A DNA stretch of 42,771 nt from Balneolaceae bacterium (lineage in GTDB: Bacteria > Bacteroidota > Rhodothermia > Balneolales > Cyclonatronaceae), in contig RECM01000249.1 in NCBI GenBank assembly GCA_007694035.1, positions 1-42,771 of the forward strand, read 5' to 3'. Below the pieces are notes generated by a model. That model was not told where the DNA came from. It was given only the letters and a program-made list of their open reading frames with translations, and ran no database searches. Of the stretch, positions 42,720 through 42,771 are shown in pieces. How positions within the stretch are numbered: the first letter of the stretch is position 1; every line of letters starts with the position of its first letter. The position numbers and the translations under genes were made by a program.

Positions 42720-42771
42720 TACCGCGTACGGGATTCGAACCCGTGCTACCGCCGTGAAAGGGCGGCGTCCT
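42720..42771 (-). tRNA. tRNA-Glu (TTC), second copy, cut by window edge
   Basis: 3' two-thirds of a tRNA-Glu identical to the first copy except one base (anticodon stem position 27), which turns a U-G into a C-G pair. The 5' part is outside the window. Confidence 0.9.

Overview
The window looks like a chromosomal piece of a halotolerant, marine-type member of the Bacteroidota/Rhodothermota/Balneolota group. The support is: a type A T9SS-style C-terminal sorting domain; a TonB-dependent receptor with a carboxypeptidase-like N-terminal domain next to a DUF4249 lipoprotein; DUF285/BspA repeats; weak or absent Shine-Dalgarno sequences at many starts; a fused sucrose-phosphate synthase/phosphatase; and a tmRNA whose tag ends in MAA, similar to what I recall for Salinibacter. 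The genus cannot be fixed from sequence alone. Most of the window has moderately high GC. There are clearly AT-richer patches at about 0-1.7, 16.8-18.5 and 29.4-31.4 kb.

Region by region. (1) 1-1.72 kb is the edge of an integron gene-cassette array. Two attC-like sites, each with paired arms interrupted by two extrahelical bases, bound two cassettes. One carries a reversed HicAB-like toxin-antitoxin pair, the other a VapBC-like pair. No integrase gene is visible. (2) 1.9-8 kb holds small single genes: a CPBP membrane protease, a haem-binding lipoprotein, an isoprenylcysteine-methyltransferase-like protein, a VOC protein, DUF4199, DUF6265, a small membrane protein and a two-lobed GNAT protein. 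(3) 8.2-16 kb holds a secreted serine hydrolase, then a probable N-acetylhexosamine salvage cluster: SSS transporter, sugar nucleotidyltransferase, NahK-like kinase, and a convergent Tat-exported GH109-type protein. (4) 16.2-18.6 kb holds a DUF1697 gene, then an AT-rich BspA-like repeat lipoprotein beside tRNA-fMet, with the C-terminal remnant of a second copy. (5) 18.7-28.8 kb holds lysine 6-aminotransferase, a mosaic noncoding repeat region, an SDR, the TonB receptor/DUF4249 operon, the NfeD-FloA pair and a saccharopine-dehydrogenase-like enzyme. (6) 29.0-31.2 kb holds tmRNA followed by an AT-rich insertion with a candidate 8-cysteine peptide precursor, a small membrane protein and a truncated DprA. 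(7) 31.4-42.3 kb holds a T9SS-secreted DUF4874/DUF4832 protein, two outer-membrane proteins (one a protease-like/propeller/barrel fusion), sucrose-phosphate synthase and a pair of exported amidohydrolase homologues, the second lacking the metal ligands. (8) 42.4-42.8 kb holds tRNA genes Glu, His and Glu.

Links between genes. GH109-type release of GalNAc, sodium-driven import, 1-phosphorylation and nucleotide transfer would form a route from host or environmental glycan to UDP-HexNAc. Lysine 6-aminotransferase and the saccharopine-dehydrogenase-like protein may both act on lysine-derived compounds. Sucrose synthesis fits osmoprotection. The three accessory patches sit at an attC array, a tRNA and the tmRNA, which are all classic insertion sites.
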